NCBI GenBank assembly: GCA_900088475.1
Contig: FLMG01000988.1
Location: forward strand, 90,808 to 154,807
Length of the DNA: 64,000 bases
Direction: 5' to 3'
Source: Hyphochytrium catenoides
Taxonomy: Eukaryota > Sar > Hyphochytriomycetes > Hyphochytriales > Hyphochytriaceae
Below, piece by piece: positions 48,956-61,390 of this stretch. The notes under the pieces were generated by a model. That model saw only the letters and a list, made by a program, of their open reading frames with translations. It did not search any database and was not told where the DNA came from. A program made the position numbers and the translations under genes. Every line of letters starts with the position of its first letter. Within the stretch, counting starts at the first letter, position 1.

Positions 48956-51900
48956 TCAAGCCCGGGCCCTTGCAGCTAAGAGCTCGATGATCTCTTCCAG
49001 CTTCTTTAATTTTTGCGCGTTGAGTACAATTTCCTCACTGACCCTTTGGTCCAAGGACTCCAGTGTGTACGTCAGGTGGAGCAGTAAGATCAGGAATAGA
49101 ACTCCAAGGACCGCGGTGAGACTGCTCACATTTAGTCCTAGAAGGAAGAGAACGAGAAGACATAGACAGAGAAAGGGCAGCTGTGAGAAGCTACTATGTT
49201 TTTCCCTCTTTCTTGTCTTACTGTCCACCTACCGGGTAATACATTCCTTATCAGTTCCGCGTAGGCGTTCTGTGTCATTACTGGGATGGTGCCGGAAGCC
49301 TTTCTGGTCTCAAAACCTGATGCTAGACGATACAAGTAGACGGTGGTGTATGAAGTCCAGGGAGGATAGCAGATAAAGCAACCAATATACCTTGAAGAAT
49401 TTGTTTTGCTCCTGTTTCCTTACTCTCTTCCTTAGAGGGGGACACAGCTCTCCCATCTTTTAGCTTTTGGGGCAGCTCTGTCTCAGTCACAAACTGTATC
49501 CACCGCTTAAATTGGTCCTTGATCTCTGCCTTGCTGTTACTCTCAATTTGCTTCTTCAGCCAAGTTGACTTATTGAACAAAATGACAGCTGCCAGCTGGG
49601 CCTTGACAGCTTTTGCTTCCGTGCGAGTAAAGACGTAACGTAGCTATTGTCCACAGAGCGGAGGGAGGCCCATTGGGAAGATAAAGGAAGAGCTACTGAT
49701 GAGCATGGAGTAAGAAGGATGAGAAGGTAGTAGTCAATAAGCACTATACAGATGCATAGGGAGGGGATTGATGATAAAGGGTAGAGAAGGGAGTAAGCGA
49801 ACAGGCTTAAAGCAACACAGACCTCGACGTAAAAATGATCGCAGTAAGGCACATCTGAGAATGTGTTGGTCATGCTCAGGATCAGGCGATCTTTGAAAGG
49901 CTCTCCCTGGTGGCGATAACGCTGGACCTGTTACAGGAGCATTGAGCATTGATGGAGAGACAGAAGCAAAATCAGAAGAGTGATCGGTCCAGGGTACATC
50001 CTCTGAAAGGCAAGCTAAGGACACACAGTGAATTTGGGCACCAACGTTAGAGAAAAAGAACGCGGTAACAGATTCATCAAGGACCGACAGAGAATGAGAT
50101 ATAAGATAAGCTCTGGAGAATCTAGCAATATAATTCTTCAGCTGTCGACGTCAGGTGAAGGAGGGCGCGTATGGTTGCAGATACATTGAGAGGGGAGAGC
50201 TGAGACCTCACTCACCGTCTTTGTGGGAACGGTCTTCGGGCCCAGGCTGAAGCCCTGCCGATTGAACTTGAACTGAAGTTCCCTCTGAGCCAGAAAGATC
50301 TCCTTTCTCTCTCCCACAGAGTGGGTGACCTCCCCTAAGGTTCACAGAGCATCATCTCTCTTGAAAGGTTTTGTCGCTGTCTTCGACACCTCCAACGAAA
50401 TCAAGCACCTCCCCCAACGTCACCGTAGGTCCCTATTCCCTACTTCTGCAGCTACTTCCGTCTCTACAAGACATCTTCCTTGTCCAATCGCTTCTCTACT
50501 CTGCTTGTCTCTCATTCTTCTTTCCGCTGCCCTCCACTCTCGTTGTCGCGTACCTTCTACCCAAGGTGTGGTGGTGAGGTCAGTAGCCCCTTGAGACCTA
50601 AGACAATCCTCATAGGAGCTGGAGGAAGCGCCCCAGAGTAGGTCGAAGCATTCTTTCACGCTTATGTTCAGCACAGTCTGTAGACAGGAGAAAGCGAAAC
50701 GACTGTTAAGCTGAGGCAGAAAGAGGCCTTACAAGCCAGAGGGGAAAGGAGCTCACTGGACAATAGCACAAAATGAAGGTGAATGTGCTCTACTAAGGTC
50801 AAAAGGAATCTTCTCAGCGTAACATTCAAAGAGCGAGATAGAACTCTGCCGTGACTTATACCTCCTCCAGCACTTCCATACTTAACAGCCCTGGATCTGG
50901 AGAGAGAATAACTTCTTTCTCGTTTCCTGAGCTCTTTGTACAGGCTTGTGCGTCGTTGGATTCCTTCTTCAGTTCTGTGTCTCCACACTCGGACGGAGGA
51001 GATGCTTCACTTCTAGCAGGATCTCTAGTCTCAGCTGCCTTCACGAGGACCCTCAAGCCCTTGCTGACTTCCCAGACTCTCATTATAGAGGCAAAGCAGT
51101 CTTCACGGAATAGGAAACTAAAAAAGCCAAGCAAGAGCGATCCAGCTTTAGGGAATATCTTCTTGTCAACACTCTGCTTCTGCGTCCTCTTACATTTCTA
51201 TTCTCTGTGGCTGTTCTCAGCACCCTCTTTCTCTCCTTTGTAGGACCTTCCTTTTCGTTTTTATACCCTAGTCCTTAACACCTGAGTCTTATTATCTACC
51301 TGTTCATTTCAACTTTGCCCCTACTAAGGCCTGTTTGCTTACCTGGAGAAGAAATGAGCGTTTCCATCCGCTGTTATAATCTCTAGGGCGTTCGGCACGA
51401 TGAGAGCGCTGTTCTTCTTCTCGAGGCTGACAATATTTTTGACCGCGATTATCTGAAGGCATAAATGGAGAGAGCAGTGAAAAGTAAGGAGCCTCCTGTG
51501 TCATTTGTGGCATCGTTCCTCCACTTCTATACCTCCTTATAATCCCCCCAACCGGCAAAACAAAGCGAGTCCTTGCAGAGATATAGCCGCCCGTGGGACA
51601 AGAAGCCAGAGATATATTTGGCGCAGCTATAGCTAACAATAAGCTGGACAGAAGACTGCAGACCAAAGATCTCTTGAAACTCCTTTGACTCCGCTGTGAA
51701 ATGCGTAAGAATGAAGAATGTGAGGCCCACCGCAAACTTTCTGGAGGCCAGGAGACAGAGATTTGGGCATTGCAAGCGCAGTAACAGAGTCTCATGTGAG
51801 CCCACAAGGAAAAATGCGGTTGTAAGCAAAGGTTAAGGACAGCAGGCAAAGGGCTGGTAAAGAGAGGAAGAACTATAGCCTTATGAGATTCCGAGTAGGT

Positions 51901-54900
51901 CTGAACAGTCGTCTCAGGCACTACATACCATCTGTGACACTGCTACATTTCAGTTGTGAGGCCATAGAAGGCAGGACGAGGGACACAGGTGAAAGGGGTG
52001 AGAAAGTACGGCGGGAAGCTTAGGTAGCCGGAGCGACAAGGAGGGCATTCCCGAAAAAAGAAAGAGACTATTTATAAAGCTCCGAAGGGACGACAACAGA
52101 GACGAAGAGACCCAGACTACGCTTTACAGTCGGGATTGCCAAACTCCACAGATAAGTTCTGGGCCCTAAGCACTCGATTGGTTGAGCGATGGAAGATTAC
52201 CTCTTGCCCTGGGACAGGAAATCACTGCCTTCAGCGTTTTTCTTCCTCCGCGGTGCTATTCAATGGAAGGTGAAAAGAGGGAAGCGAGCAGCCAGTATTT
52301 AGCCAAACCATACCATAGAAGTCGCAAGAAGAATGCTGATCATGCCGTAGTGCGAACAGAGTGACTATTTTTTAGAGGCAGTAATTGGGGAGGAGAATGC
52401 AGTTTTGATATTAAGGGCAGCGGCAGAAGAAGGGTTGTTGGCGCCGAATTGATTTCGTACCCAGTTCAGTGTTCCCTTCGCTGCCTGCGCTCCCAATCTC
52501 CATTTGGTCAGACACTCCAACACTCTGTCGCTCATCGCGATCAGCTTTACCCGTCGGGAATAGTGTTAGTTGAAATCAGCTAGCGTAAGTTGGTGGAGAC
52601 GGCCACCCGTGAAATGACGAGACTCATCAAGAAGGCAGGTGTGGGAGGATAGAATTTGGGGCTCTCTACCTCCTAGCCGTAGGATCTTCTCTGCTTCCTC
52701 CTTCTCCCTAACGTTAGCCTTCTTAGACTGGCTTTTGCTGCTCCCAGTAGAGCCAACAGACTGACCATCCCTGGCAGCGACCTCGTTCTTGGCTGCAAAA
52801 GGTGCTGCAGAGGGTGCTGCTAGGAAGTGAAATGTTACTTGACAGACTAACTATAAGCGAAACGATGACACTCTGCTCACAATGCCCTTCATCTAGCCTT
52901 TAGAAGCCCACCTCAAAGGGACGTCCTCCGCAGGGACGATGGACTCCCCCTTCCTGTTCGGTGCTCTTGGCTCTCCCCCTCGTCAACCCTCTTACTTCCC
53001 CTCTTCTACAAACAGTCTGATAGTGCTTACCGAGTGTAGACTCTTGCTCTATCTGCTTAGCCACAGTTCCTTGACCTCCTTGTCTGATCCGAAACGCCTG
53101 CACCAGGGGCCCGCTTTTGTCTTCGCACTTTGCCTGACCGAAGTAACATTTAGGGCTACAAGTGGTATTTCCTGTGTCACTCAATCGCGTCCCTTCTCTT
53201 ATGCCTGCCCCACTCCATGCCTATCGGACGGTCCCTTATCATCTGTCATCATATTTTAAAATAGGACTTGGCGATTACCGCTCCATATTGTGGATATGGT
53301 AAGGTGTTCCTGGCGATAAAGTCCATGAGATCCTCCCCAATGGCTACAGTGCGAACTGAGTCTTTCAGCTGGGTTATCGCTTCACCTAGGTCGTGGAGCC
53401 CTGTGACTGAAAATCGCACGGCGAAGCCACGGAAATAGCCAAAAAAAGGCACCTTTAGACTTAGTTCAAGCTTGAAAACATCCCTTGCTTTGCGTCTCTC
53501 ATCCCCTCTGCCTCTCTCTCTCTCACTCTCTCTGTATCTCTCCCTCCCTCTCTTCTCTCTCTTCTCCCTCTCCCTCTCTTCCTGTTTCCCCTTAGCAGAC
53601 ATGAAGTTTTTGTTGAATTGACAAAGGAAAATCAGAAGAGGGGTGAGGCATGGAGGACAAAGCACTACGAAAGAAGCAAACCGAAGGCAAGCAAGAGAAC
53701 CTTTGCATCTGCCGAACTCTTTAATGCAGACGAAGCAAGCTTTGACTCTCGCCGTTTCGCCCTGGTGGAGCTTCTGTACCTGGGACAGAAGCAGCTGCAG
53801 AGGGGAGAAGAAGAAGAAGAGACGGTCCACGGGTGAGTTTCGATTCTAAAGCTCTATAAGGGTTACTCCTTAACGGACGGAGTATAGCCTCCGCTCACCT
53901 CTTGATTGCCTTTGAGAGCATCATTAAGCTGCTGTGTGGCGGCCTTCAAGGATTCCTGAAGGATTTGCCGCTCTGATTGAATCTCCTTCACAATGGACGT
54001 ATGCTTTGAAATCCTCATGTCCTAAGGAAAGGTGAGAGAAGCAGAGGGTAATGCCGACACACAGCAAAAAGTGGCGAGGTATGAGAGAGGTCGGTGTAAC
54101 TGCGATGCCATCTGTCCCTAGGATATTAACACCAGGCTGTGTGCCAAGAGTGAGGAAAGACTAGTTGTATGAGGTCCTAACAGGAGAACGGTTAAACCCA
54201 GGCTCAAGATACCTTACCAGCGTGTCCTCGGCACTGCCGCCTGCCGTTTTCGCTGCTGTGTCCTAGGACAGCAGTAGGCAAGGATTCAGCGCGTAAGTCC
54301 TGACCCTGGTTGCTCGATTGGAACACATCTAGCGTTACCTCTTTTTCTTTCTTCAATGTGCCGAGAAGGCCAAGCTCTCCTTGCAGCTCCTTACTTTTCG
54401 TCTGTATTCAGCGTCATCACGAAGTAGAGACAAAGGAGATTGAGCTCTCCAGACACTTCTCGTTACGGAAAGGACAAAATGGTATAGCGCTAACCGCCAC
54501 AACTGGAGAGCTAAGTATAAAAGGCCTAGTTGGCCTGGCAACCACCTCACCTCTAGTTTAGTCTTCGTCCTGGCTCTGCTATAGGAAAACCCATTGACGT
54601 CCTTCACAATCCTGTTATACTCCCGAGTAAGCTCTGTAACTATCGTGCTGTTCTCCTCCTAATCAAGGCCGCGATGATAGCGCATGCGACAAAACTTAGA
54701 ATTTTCGATACGGCAGTGGCTTGGCACAAAGGAGCCTCATAGATGGCAGAGGCAGAAAGCAAGGAACTTTGGTGGAGAGATCTGTGATACATAGGGACTG
54801 TGAGTGAGTGAAAGCGGGACAATGTACTGCCTCACCTGAAGCGCCGCCAGTCCAGAGCAAATCGGGTCGGTCGCAATCGCAGCTGTTTGCTAGAAGTACG

Positions 54901-57900
54901 AAGCGCTTATACTTAGTCCTCATGACACCATTTTAGGGGAGAAGCGCGCGTGTAGGCAAAAGAACCAATGTTGAAAGAGAAGAATTCTAGAGTCACAGGC
55001 AGCCACCTCGTGGGCTCTGGATTTAATCTCTAGAGCCTGGTTGACATCCTTCCAAGCAGCTCTGAGAGTACCACCTCCCTTCTGCAAAGAGGCTGCAAAG
55101 GCCGACGTTCCATCATACCTTACAAGGCGAAGGTAGAGGAGAGCATATAAGAGAACGAAATCATTGGGCGTGATTGAGTAACACATTGAGGGGTGCTGGT
55201 TCGGTGAAGGGTTTAGGGATAAGTTCATAGCGATGTAAGGGGTAGATAAGGATAAGTAGCAAAGAATGCCAATCACGTAGGGTTAAACAGGATAGGTGGT
55301 CACTAACCCATAGGTGGCAACCAGCCTTTTCAATGTTTTTGCGTATTCCTCTTCGATGGCGATGCACTAAGAGGCGTTGAATCGCAATATAAGCCAAAGA
55401 TTTCAGGGACAAAGCAAGGATCCTTAGTGAAAGACCAATGTCGTTCGAGCTTGCTTCTTTGTCCCTTCTGCTGCTCTTTCCATATGTTTGGTGTACCGTT
55501 GCCCTGTGCTCAAGTCTCTATCTCCATAATATCTACCCTCGTTGTCTTCGACTTAGTCCTTAATTGCTAGCACTTCCTTGCTCCACTTACCTGCACAAAT
55601 AGCCCACTAATCGTCCTGACTCTGCCACCACTATCCTTGGTTCTCTTCAGCTGGCTCTCTACTTGCTTAGTGGTGACGGAGAAGATAGAATGTAAAATGT
55701 CGCAGCTGGTCTCCGTTTCCTTCTCCTTCTCCGCTTCCGGCACATTCGGCGTGGGTATGTCCATCTCCTTAGCGAAGGTTGCTGAAGCACAGTCGGTGAT
55801 TGGAGAGATTTGTGACGGTAGGAAACCGAATCATGGAGTGAGCCAGGTAGCGGTAGGGCAGAAGCTATCTCAGAAAGCATGAATAGAGCATAAAGAACTT
55901 TGATAGTGACAGAATGACAGCGATTATGGCTGCCACCCTAACTGGCCATTATCACTACATGGCAAGGGATGGCCCCATAGTTAAGGCTTGTGCCTTACCG
56001 TCGATATTCACTTTCTCTAGGAAGCCAAGCATTGTGTCTCGTGCTTGTTGCAGCTATTGAAACAGAGGCAACGGCCAATGTGAGGAAGGAGGGAGTGCGT
56101 ATGATGGATTCTTTGTTCCACTAGGAAAGTTGAAGTCACCGACCTGGGTTTGCGTGCTATCCATCGACTGGTAGGAATAAGGGTAAGAGCGTTGTATCAG
56201 CTTCGATGTATCATGCATTGAAAGGTTTGAGACGGCCATCATAGCAGAATAAGCTGCAACAATTTGAGTAGATAATAGAAGAATGATGATAGCTCGTGGC
56301 CGTGCTTACTGAGGTCAGCTCCTCCAGCGTTTGCTGTATGAGATGCAGACGGCGGACCTCCAGCGTCTGCAGACTGGTTAGATTTGCCCTAAGGCAAGCC
56401 TCCAAGCGGCTTTCCAGTGCCACGAAGGAGCTCACTGCGGCTTGGTATGAGGACTCAGAGAGGGCGAGGTCCTAATATGGGGTAGTCGTATAAAGGTGAG
56501 ATAGAGAAAGGAACAACAAGAGAGAGCATGAGGAGGTGAGTGAGAGAGTTTCCAATTCTCACCTCCAGCGCTGTCTTGACCTTGGCTTCCATTCTTTCCA
56601 TGCTGGGACGGCCTAGTTGGGTGCTATCCAGCATTTTGAAAAAAAGATTGGAAGCACCCTGCAGGCATAAGAAAGGTCAGCAGAGGTGAATAGGGCTGGC
56701 GCCGTGGGAGAGATCGGGAGGCGTTAGTGAAGAAAGAAGGCTCAGACCTGCTTAAGGCTGCTTTCTTCTGCTCCGAGACTTTTGCCTTTCGGATCTTTCT
56801 CCTTTTCTTTCTCCGCCATTCTGACTGCCTCATCCTGCTCTCTCTCCAGTCTCTCCTTCGCTGCAAGAGATGATTCCGCTTCCTTGCACGACTTTTCATA
56901 CCTTCATTTAATAGAGCACTAGTAAGTAGTCATGAAAGAACTTGCCCACGAGCAGCTTCTACTTTGTCTCAAGAACGTTCTTCCTTAGTCTTAGGCAATG
57001 GTTCTGCTTTGCATGTTGTCCCTTAACCCTTAGGCCTTCTCCTGTAGAATACGCCTCTCCGATACCCTTTATGCACGCTTACTTTGTCTTGGTCCTCTGC
57101 AATGTGGCTTTAGCTGTCTCATGCTCAAGAAGCAGCTTTTGGCCCTCTGAAAGAGAAACGAGAGCGGAGAGAAGCTAGTCCTTAGGTATTTGTACGAGAA
57201 GGAGTAGGTGGAAGATTGAGGGGAGATATCCCAGTCGGTGTCTTGCTACCTGAGGTCAAGTGCATCATCTGTGCTCTAAGATCCGATGCCTGTGACTGGA
57301 GCTTTGCCAAGAGGGCTCCGGAGCTCTCTGACCCCTCCTGCAGCGTACATTGTTTTAGTAAAGCAGGAACAGCGAATTTGGGACGGACAGTAGCAGAAAG
57401 GTATGCTGCCCTGCTTCCGACGGTAATGGGACCTTACAGCGTAGGACTTGCTATAGCTTTTTAAGTAACCAAGCATCGAATCCCAGGCAGCTTTTAGTTC
57501 AGTACAGGTGTCCTCATACTCCGGGGTTGCCCTGTGCAGGAGAAATAGTCAAGAAGAGTCAGGCAAAGACACGGACAGAGAAAAGGAACCAGACGACTGT
57601 AGGTAGATATAGGTAGAAAGGCGAGGTAGAGCAAGATGTAAGTAGGAAGAAGTCGGAAGAGTGGCCCCGCATCAGTTTAAGATATCACATGAAGTCTTAA
57701 AGACAGAGAAAGGATACAAAGGACATGATATAACTTCTTGTTCGGTGCGACTTACTTAAGGAGCTTGTTCCAGCTCTTGCCATACTGGTCATCTGCATAC
57801 TTCATGTCCTAAAGAACACTGTCGTGAGACTCCACCACTGTGAAACTGCTCGTTGTCTCGAGCAGAGTTTGCGTCTAACCTACCTGTAAAAACTCCAAGA

Positions 57901-58652
57901 GGGACTTGCATGCCCTCACTCCATCCTGGGCGCGGCCAAGTGCAGCTTGGTAGTTGCCCATCAAGTTCTTCGCGTACGTATATGCTGCAAGAAAACGTCA
58001 TTTGGTTGATGTGGGCAAATAAAACCTCAAACAACCTGTCGTACCCTCGGGAGCAGGAGGCCCTGTCGTAGAGGGAAGGTTTTCGGCCTGCTGAAGTAAA
58101 AGGAAGGGTTAGCCTTCGAGTACACTCCCCAAGATGGAGAGAGGCACTCTGTCGCGAGTAATCTGCAAACATACTTTAGGCACTATAGCCTCTCCAGACG
58201 ATTGCGTGGCCTCTCCAGACGATTGCGTGGTCATTCTGCCACCGTTGTCGCTAGACAACTCCTTGGGCGTGTTATCCTTCTCACGGTTGTCAGAGGCACT
58301 TTGTGCTGTACGGTTTTTGAAGATCGGTCAAAGGCCTGTCATACAGTGCTGAGCGATAAGTAGGACTCTTACCACGAGTACCCACTTCAACAACAGGTAT
58401 CTGGGCCTGAGGTGTGGCCATGCTGCTTCACCGGTAACTCTCTGTCTTCTTCTTCTTACCTACCTTCCTCTCAATACAAAGGGCTGCGTCCTTGGCTGGA
58501 GAAGGAAGAAGAAGATCTTCGGCGGCGATGTTTGGTCTGACATGCAGGGCGTCCGCGATACGTGCCCCAGACGGGGCCACGAGTTCAAGTGCAACTCGTC
58601 TCTCCTCGCGCCCTCGCCGCGGCTCAGCTTCTGACGATCCTGTAACACCCAA
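48956..58652 (-). CDS. F-BAR-like - GRAM - VASt transmembrane protein (LAM/Aster-type sterol transporter)
   Basis: A very exon-rich minus-strand gene. ATG 58650-58652 or ATG 58421 could be the start. The N-terminal helical region (about 58090-53900) reads as F-BAR/FCH: ACKSLLEFLQ, YADDQYGKSWNKLLK, TELKAAWDSMLGYLKSYS and YEKSCKEAESSL. A Ser/Lys/Glu linker follows (53600-52680). GRAM comes next: SHGRLYLCKDSLCFAGW (about 51600), IIAVKNIVSLEKKNSALIVP (about 51450), and SFLFREDCFASIMRVWE (about 51100). VASt follows: KECFDLLWG, then TNTFSDVPYCDHFYVEV and FNKSTWLKKQIESNS (50660-49510). Two hydrophobic segments precede the C-terminus (about 49190-49060), then a helix. This order (BAR-type, GRAM, VASt, C-terminal membrane anchor) is that of yeast LAM1/LAM3-like proteins that move sterol at ER contacts. 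GRAM/VASt assignment is firm; BAR-type class and exon count are inferred. Confidence 0.82.
53508..53590 (-). repeat. Polypyrimidine (CT) / polypurine (GA) tract
   Basis: About 80 bp of CT repeats on the plus strand. On the minus strand it reads as an Arg/Glu-rich frame (EREREKREKRGRER), inside the linker or an intron of the F-BAR/GRAM gene. Confidence 0.8.
58188..58229 (-). repeat. Perfect 21-bp tandem duplication in coding sequence
   Basis: The unit gcctctccagacgattgcgt plus one base occurs twice back to back. It is in frame in the N-terminal exon of the F-BAR/GRAM gene and gives two copies of the ATQSSGE heptad, so it adds seven residues without a frameshift. Perfect identity implies a recent event. 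Confidence 0.9.
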
Positions 58653-58931
58653 ACTCTTGGGACCCTAGAGTACCCGCTAACGGCCTGTAAGAGCTGGAAC
58701 TGTTTCTTTTTTCTATGAGTACAAAGCGCCTTTTATGTCAAGAGAACTCTGGGATTAACGTGGACTTCTGACGGTTTCTTTCGGACCAGTGGTATAAAAC
58801 CAAGAACAACCCACAAGCTGGAAGAATGCAATAGTTCTGTTATGGGGAAAAAATAAAACACCGTTTTAGGACAGAACAAATGGCCGGAAGGATTCACCTT
58901 TGAAAGGAGCCATCAGTGGTTGAAAAGTAAT

Positions 58932-59198
58932 TCAGTGGTATATATCCATCTGTGCGTAATTGTTGTTGCCTGAACGGTGCTGTACAACGCCAGTAACTGG
59001 CCGTGTGATGAACGGACACTCGACCGCAACGGGAAAGTCATCGGGAGCAGTCCCATAGGCCCGTAGCCGAGAAGAATCCATCAAGATCAAGAGCAGCACA
59101 ATCAGTACGGTCCAGTTCCTACCCTTGCCTTTGCCAGCATTAGCTTCACGCTTGACCATCGTCTGGTCGATCAAAAGCTTTGCTACACAAGGCTCCAT
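58932..59198 (-). CDS. Possible small membrane protein, 88 residues
   Basis: Minus-strand frame from ATG 59196-59198. It starts MEPCVAKLLIDQ, has a basic stretch (MVKREANAGKGKGRN), then a single hydrophobic helix (WTVLIVLLLILM) and a short tail with two Cys and NNN. The same frame stays open as far as 59819, antisense to the first exon of the LRR gene; that upper part looks like a shadow. The hydrophobic segment with a preceding basic patch is what a real tail-anchored or signal-anchored microprotein would show. No family recognised. Confidence 0.3.
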   Translation of the reverse strand: MEPCVAKLLIDQTMVKREANAGKGKGRNWTVLIVLLLILMDSSRLRAYGTAPDDFPVAVECPFITRPVTGVVQHRSGNNNYAQMDIYH

Positions 59199-59442
59199 CG
59201 GCGTAGGGTCACCACCTCCTCCATACTGAGACGGCTCCTTCGCTTTTCTGTTGGACCTAGGCTGGTTATGGAAAGCACTGGGTCGACCTGGCTGTGAGCA
59301 TCGTCTAGCAAACGAACTGATAGTATCAACCATATTCTCCACAGACGGGAGCCTCCTTGTTGCACTTCTCTTTTCAGAGACTAAAGCGCTGGCAGTTGCT
59401 ACAAGGCTTAGGAAGGGCTCTTGTTCAAATCCCCATTCCACC

Positions 59443-61313
59443 ATGATTGCTGGAGAGAATACGGAAGCTGTTGCCCCGGCCCCCACGGACCAATCACAGG
59501 CACCAAAGCCGAGGCGTTCTATCAAAGTAAATGCCATCTTCCCGTTGGAACCTACCTCCCAGCACCACCCCAGTGAAGTGGTGCAGACCTCTCCCAGTCC
59601 TGGAACAACGACCTTCAACCCCATATCTGCGCCAGCTCTGGCAACCTTCAACATCTCCGATATCCTCGCGGCGAAACAAGACACACCCGATACTGAAGAT
59701 GAGGGAGAGAGCGGCAGCGGCTCAGAGGAGGAAGAGGAAGGAGATAAGGAGGATGGGGCGGGTCCCAAGGGCCTCCAGAAGCTGAACGATGAGTATGACC
59801 TCGATTTGGACTTTGACAATCCTATTGAAGAGCTGGACCTATCAGAGAGAGGATTGAAGGATGTGCCTACAGAGCTATTTGGTGAGAACCTTGCCTTTTA
59901 TAGAACCTCACAGACCAATGAGCTGAATGAGCACGTAGATTACATTAGTGGCAGATCAGCTACCAGTGGTATTTGGGATCGAGATCAGCGGATAACCCAA
60001 GAAGGGGTGCCACTGTTGCGCTTTCAAGTCTTCTAATTCCTCTGACCGCAGGTGGTGGATTGGAGAGCCTTCAAGGCCTTTACTTGGAGAGCAATGAGTT
60101 AGTTAAACTTCCCGACGAGCTGTGCGGTCTTGGGACTCTACAGGAGCTCTACCTGAGGAAAAACCGGCTGACAACTCTCCCTACCAGAATTGGCTCGTTG
60201 AGCAAGTTGGACGGACTGTATCTGGAGGATAATAAACTTCAAGTAGCAAGCTTTCCGCCCTCTTTCGCCGCTCTCACGCAGCTCAAGGGACTAACACTCC
60301 AGAGGAACCTCTTAAATGTACGACCACCTATTTCCAAGTTGTGATGGGTCATGGCTTTTCTCTCACTCTAAGACCTGTGGATCTGCATTTATTTAGGCTA
60401 TGCCTCTGAGTATTTGTTCATTGGCGTCCCTGGAGGAACTCTACCTGGATAACAACCAGCTTACTTCTCTACCTGAGGAAGTTGGGGCTCTAGTGAACCT
60501 CAGAGAGCTCGATATCATACAGAATAGAATAACAGCGCTCCCCTCGTCGATAGGATCCTTAGTGAAGCTGCAGATATTACATGCCGAAGGTATGACCATG
60601 TGACGTACATTAACTCTATAGAGATGTTCAGAGACTTCTATATCCATCATACTAGGAAACGAGCTGGAAAAGCTCCCTAAAGGCATCGGAAACCTTCTCA
60701 ATCTCAAGAAGGTAGTCACATTTACTTGCTCAAGGCAACAACCCCTCGGCTAAGTTTCATATGTATATATCACAGATATATCTGCACAATAATAAGCTTG
60801 GCAAACTACACTCAGCGCTGGGTAAATGCACCAAGCTTGAGGTTGTCAACCTTGAGGACAACAGGTTACAAAAGATAGGAAAGAAGATCGCCCAGGTAAG
60901 TTCACTTTCTTTTTCTGGCATTAGCGCTTGACGGGACGATAGGATTAAACTGACTCTAATTGACCCCTTCCGCATCCCTCCAATCCCAATGCCCTCGCCT
61001 CTCGGCAAACTCTCGTGTCTTTCGGTATCTCTTTCTCTTCTCAACCCCTTTCTGCTTTTCTATCCATCATTACATATCCGTCATCTATCCACTGCTCAAG
61101 CTCCCAAACCTGAAACATCTCCTTTTGGCCGGAAATCAACTCGAAGACTTGCCTTTCAACCCTTTGGAAACAGCTCCTGGACTAAGAAGACTCACACTTT
61201 CCGGCAACAAGCTTCCTGAACACTTGATGAAGCTGGAAAGACGAGAAGACGCGCCAGGAGAGGCTCCGAAAGTTGAAACAGTGAAGGAGGGCGAAGAGGA
61301 AGAGAATGACTGA
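59443..61313 (+). CDS. Leucine-rich repeat protein
   Basis: Starts at ATG 59443 (caccATG) and ends at TGA 61311-61313 in about six exons: the first ends at about 59881, others start near 60053, 60399, 60654, 60776 and 61105. The N-terminus is Pro/Thr-rich and disordered, then a long acidic run (about 59690-59760). Around ten LRRs follow of the 23-residue L-x-x-L-x-L-x-x-N-x-L type, e.g. LQELYLRKNRLTTLPTRIG and LEELYLDNNQLTSLPEEVG, the bacterial-like/Ras-group (LRSAM/SHOC2-like) pattern with IPxxI/LPxxI turns. The tail is charged and Glu-rich. No kinase, TIR or membrane segment, so probably a cytosolic or nuclear scaffold. Function unknown. Confidence 0.88.
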
Positions 61314-61390
61314 GCGTCTGGTCTCAGTCCACTCTGATTTGCTCCCGTCGTTACTTTAGAGCACGATGTTTCCATACGTTTATAGACATT

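Noticed and set aside
53249-53830. Arg/Glu repeat-rich protein as a separate gene
   Set aside because: It is a low-complexity frame through a CT/GA tract inside the F-BAR/GRAM gene, not a gene of its own.
22393-58652. A functional cluster of membrane-contact genes
   Set aside because: Two lipid-contact type genes lie 18 kb apart with unrelated genes between. No shared regulation is visible, so co-location is treated as chance.
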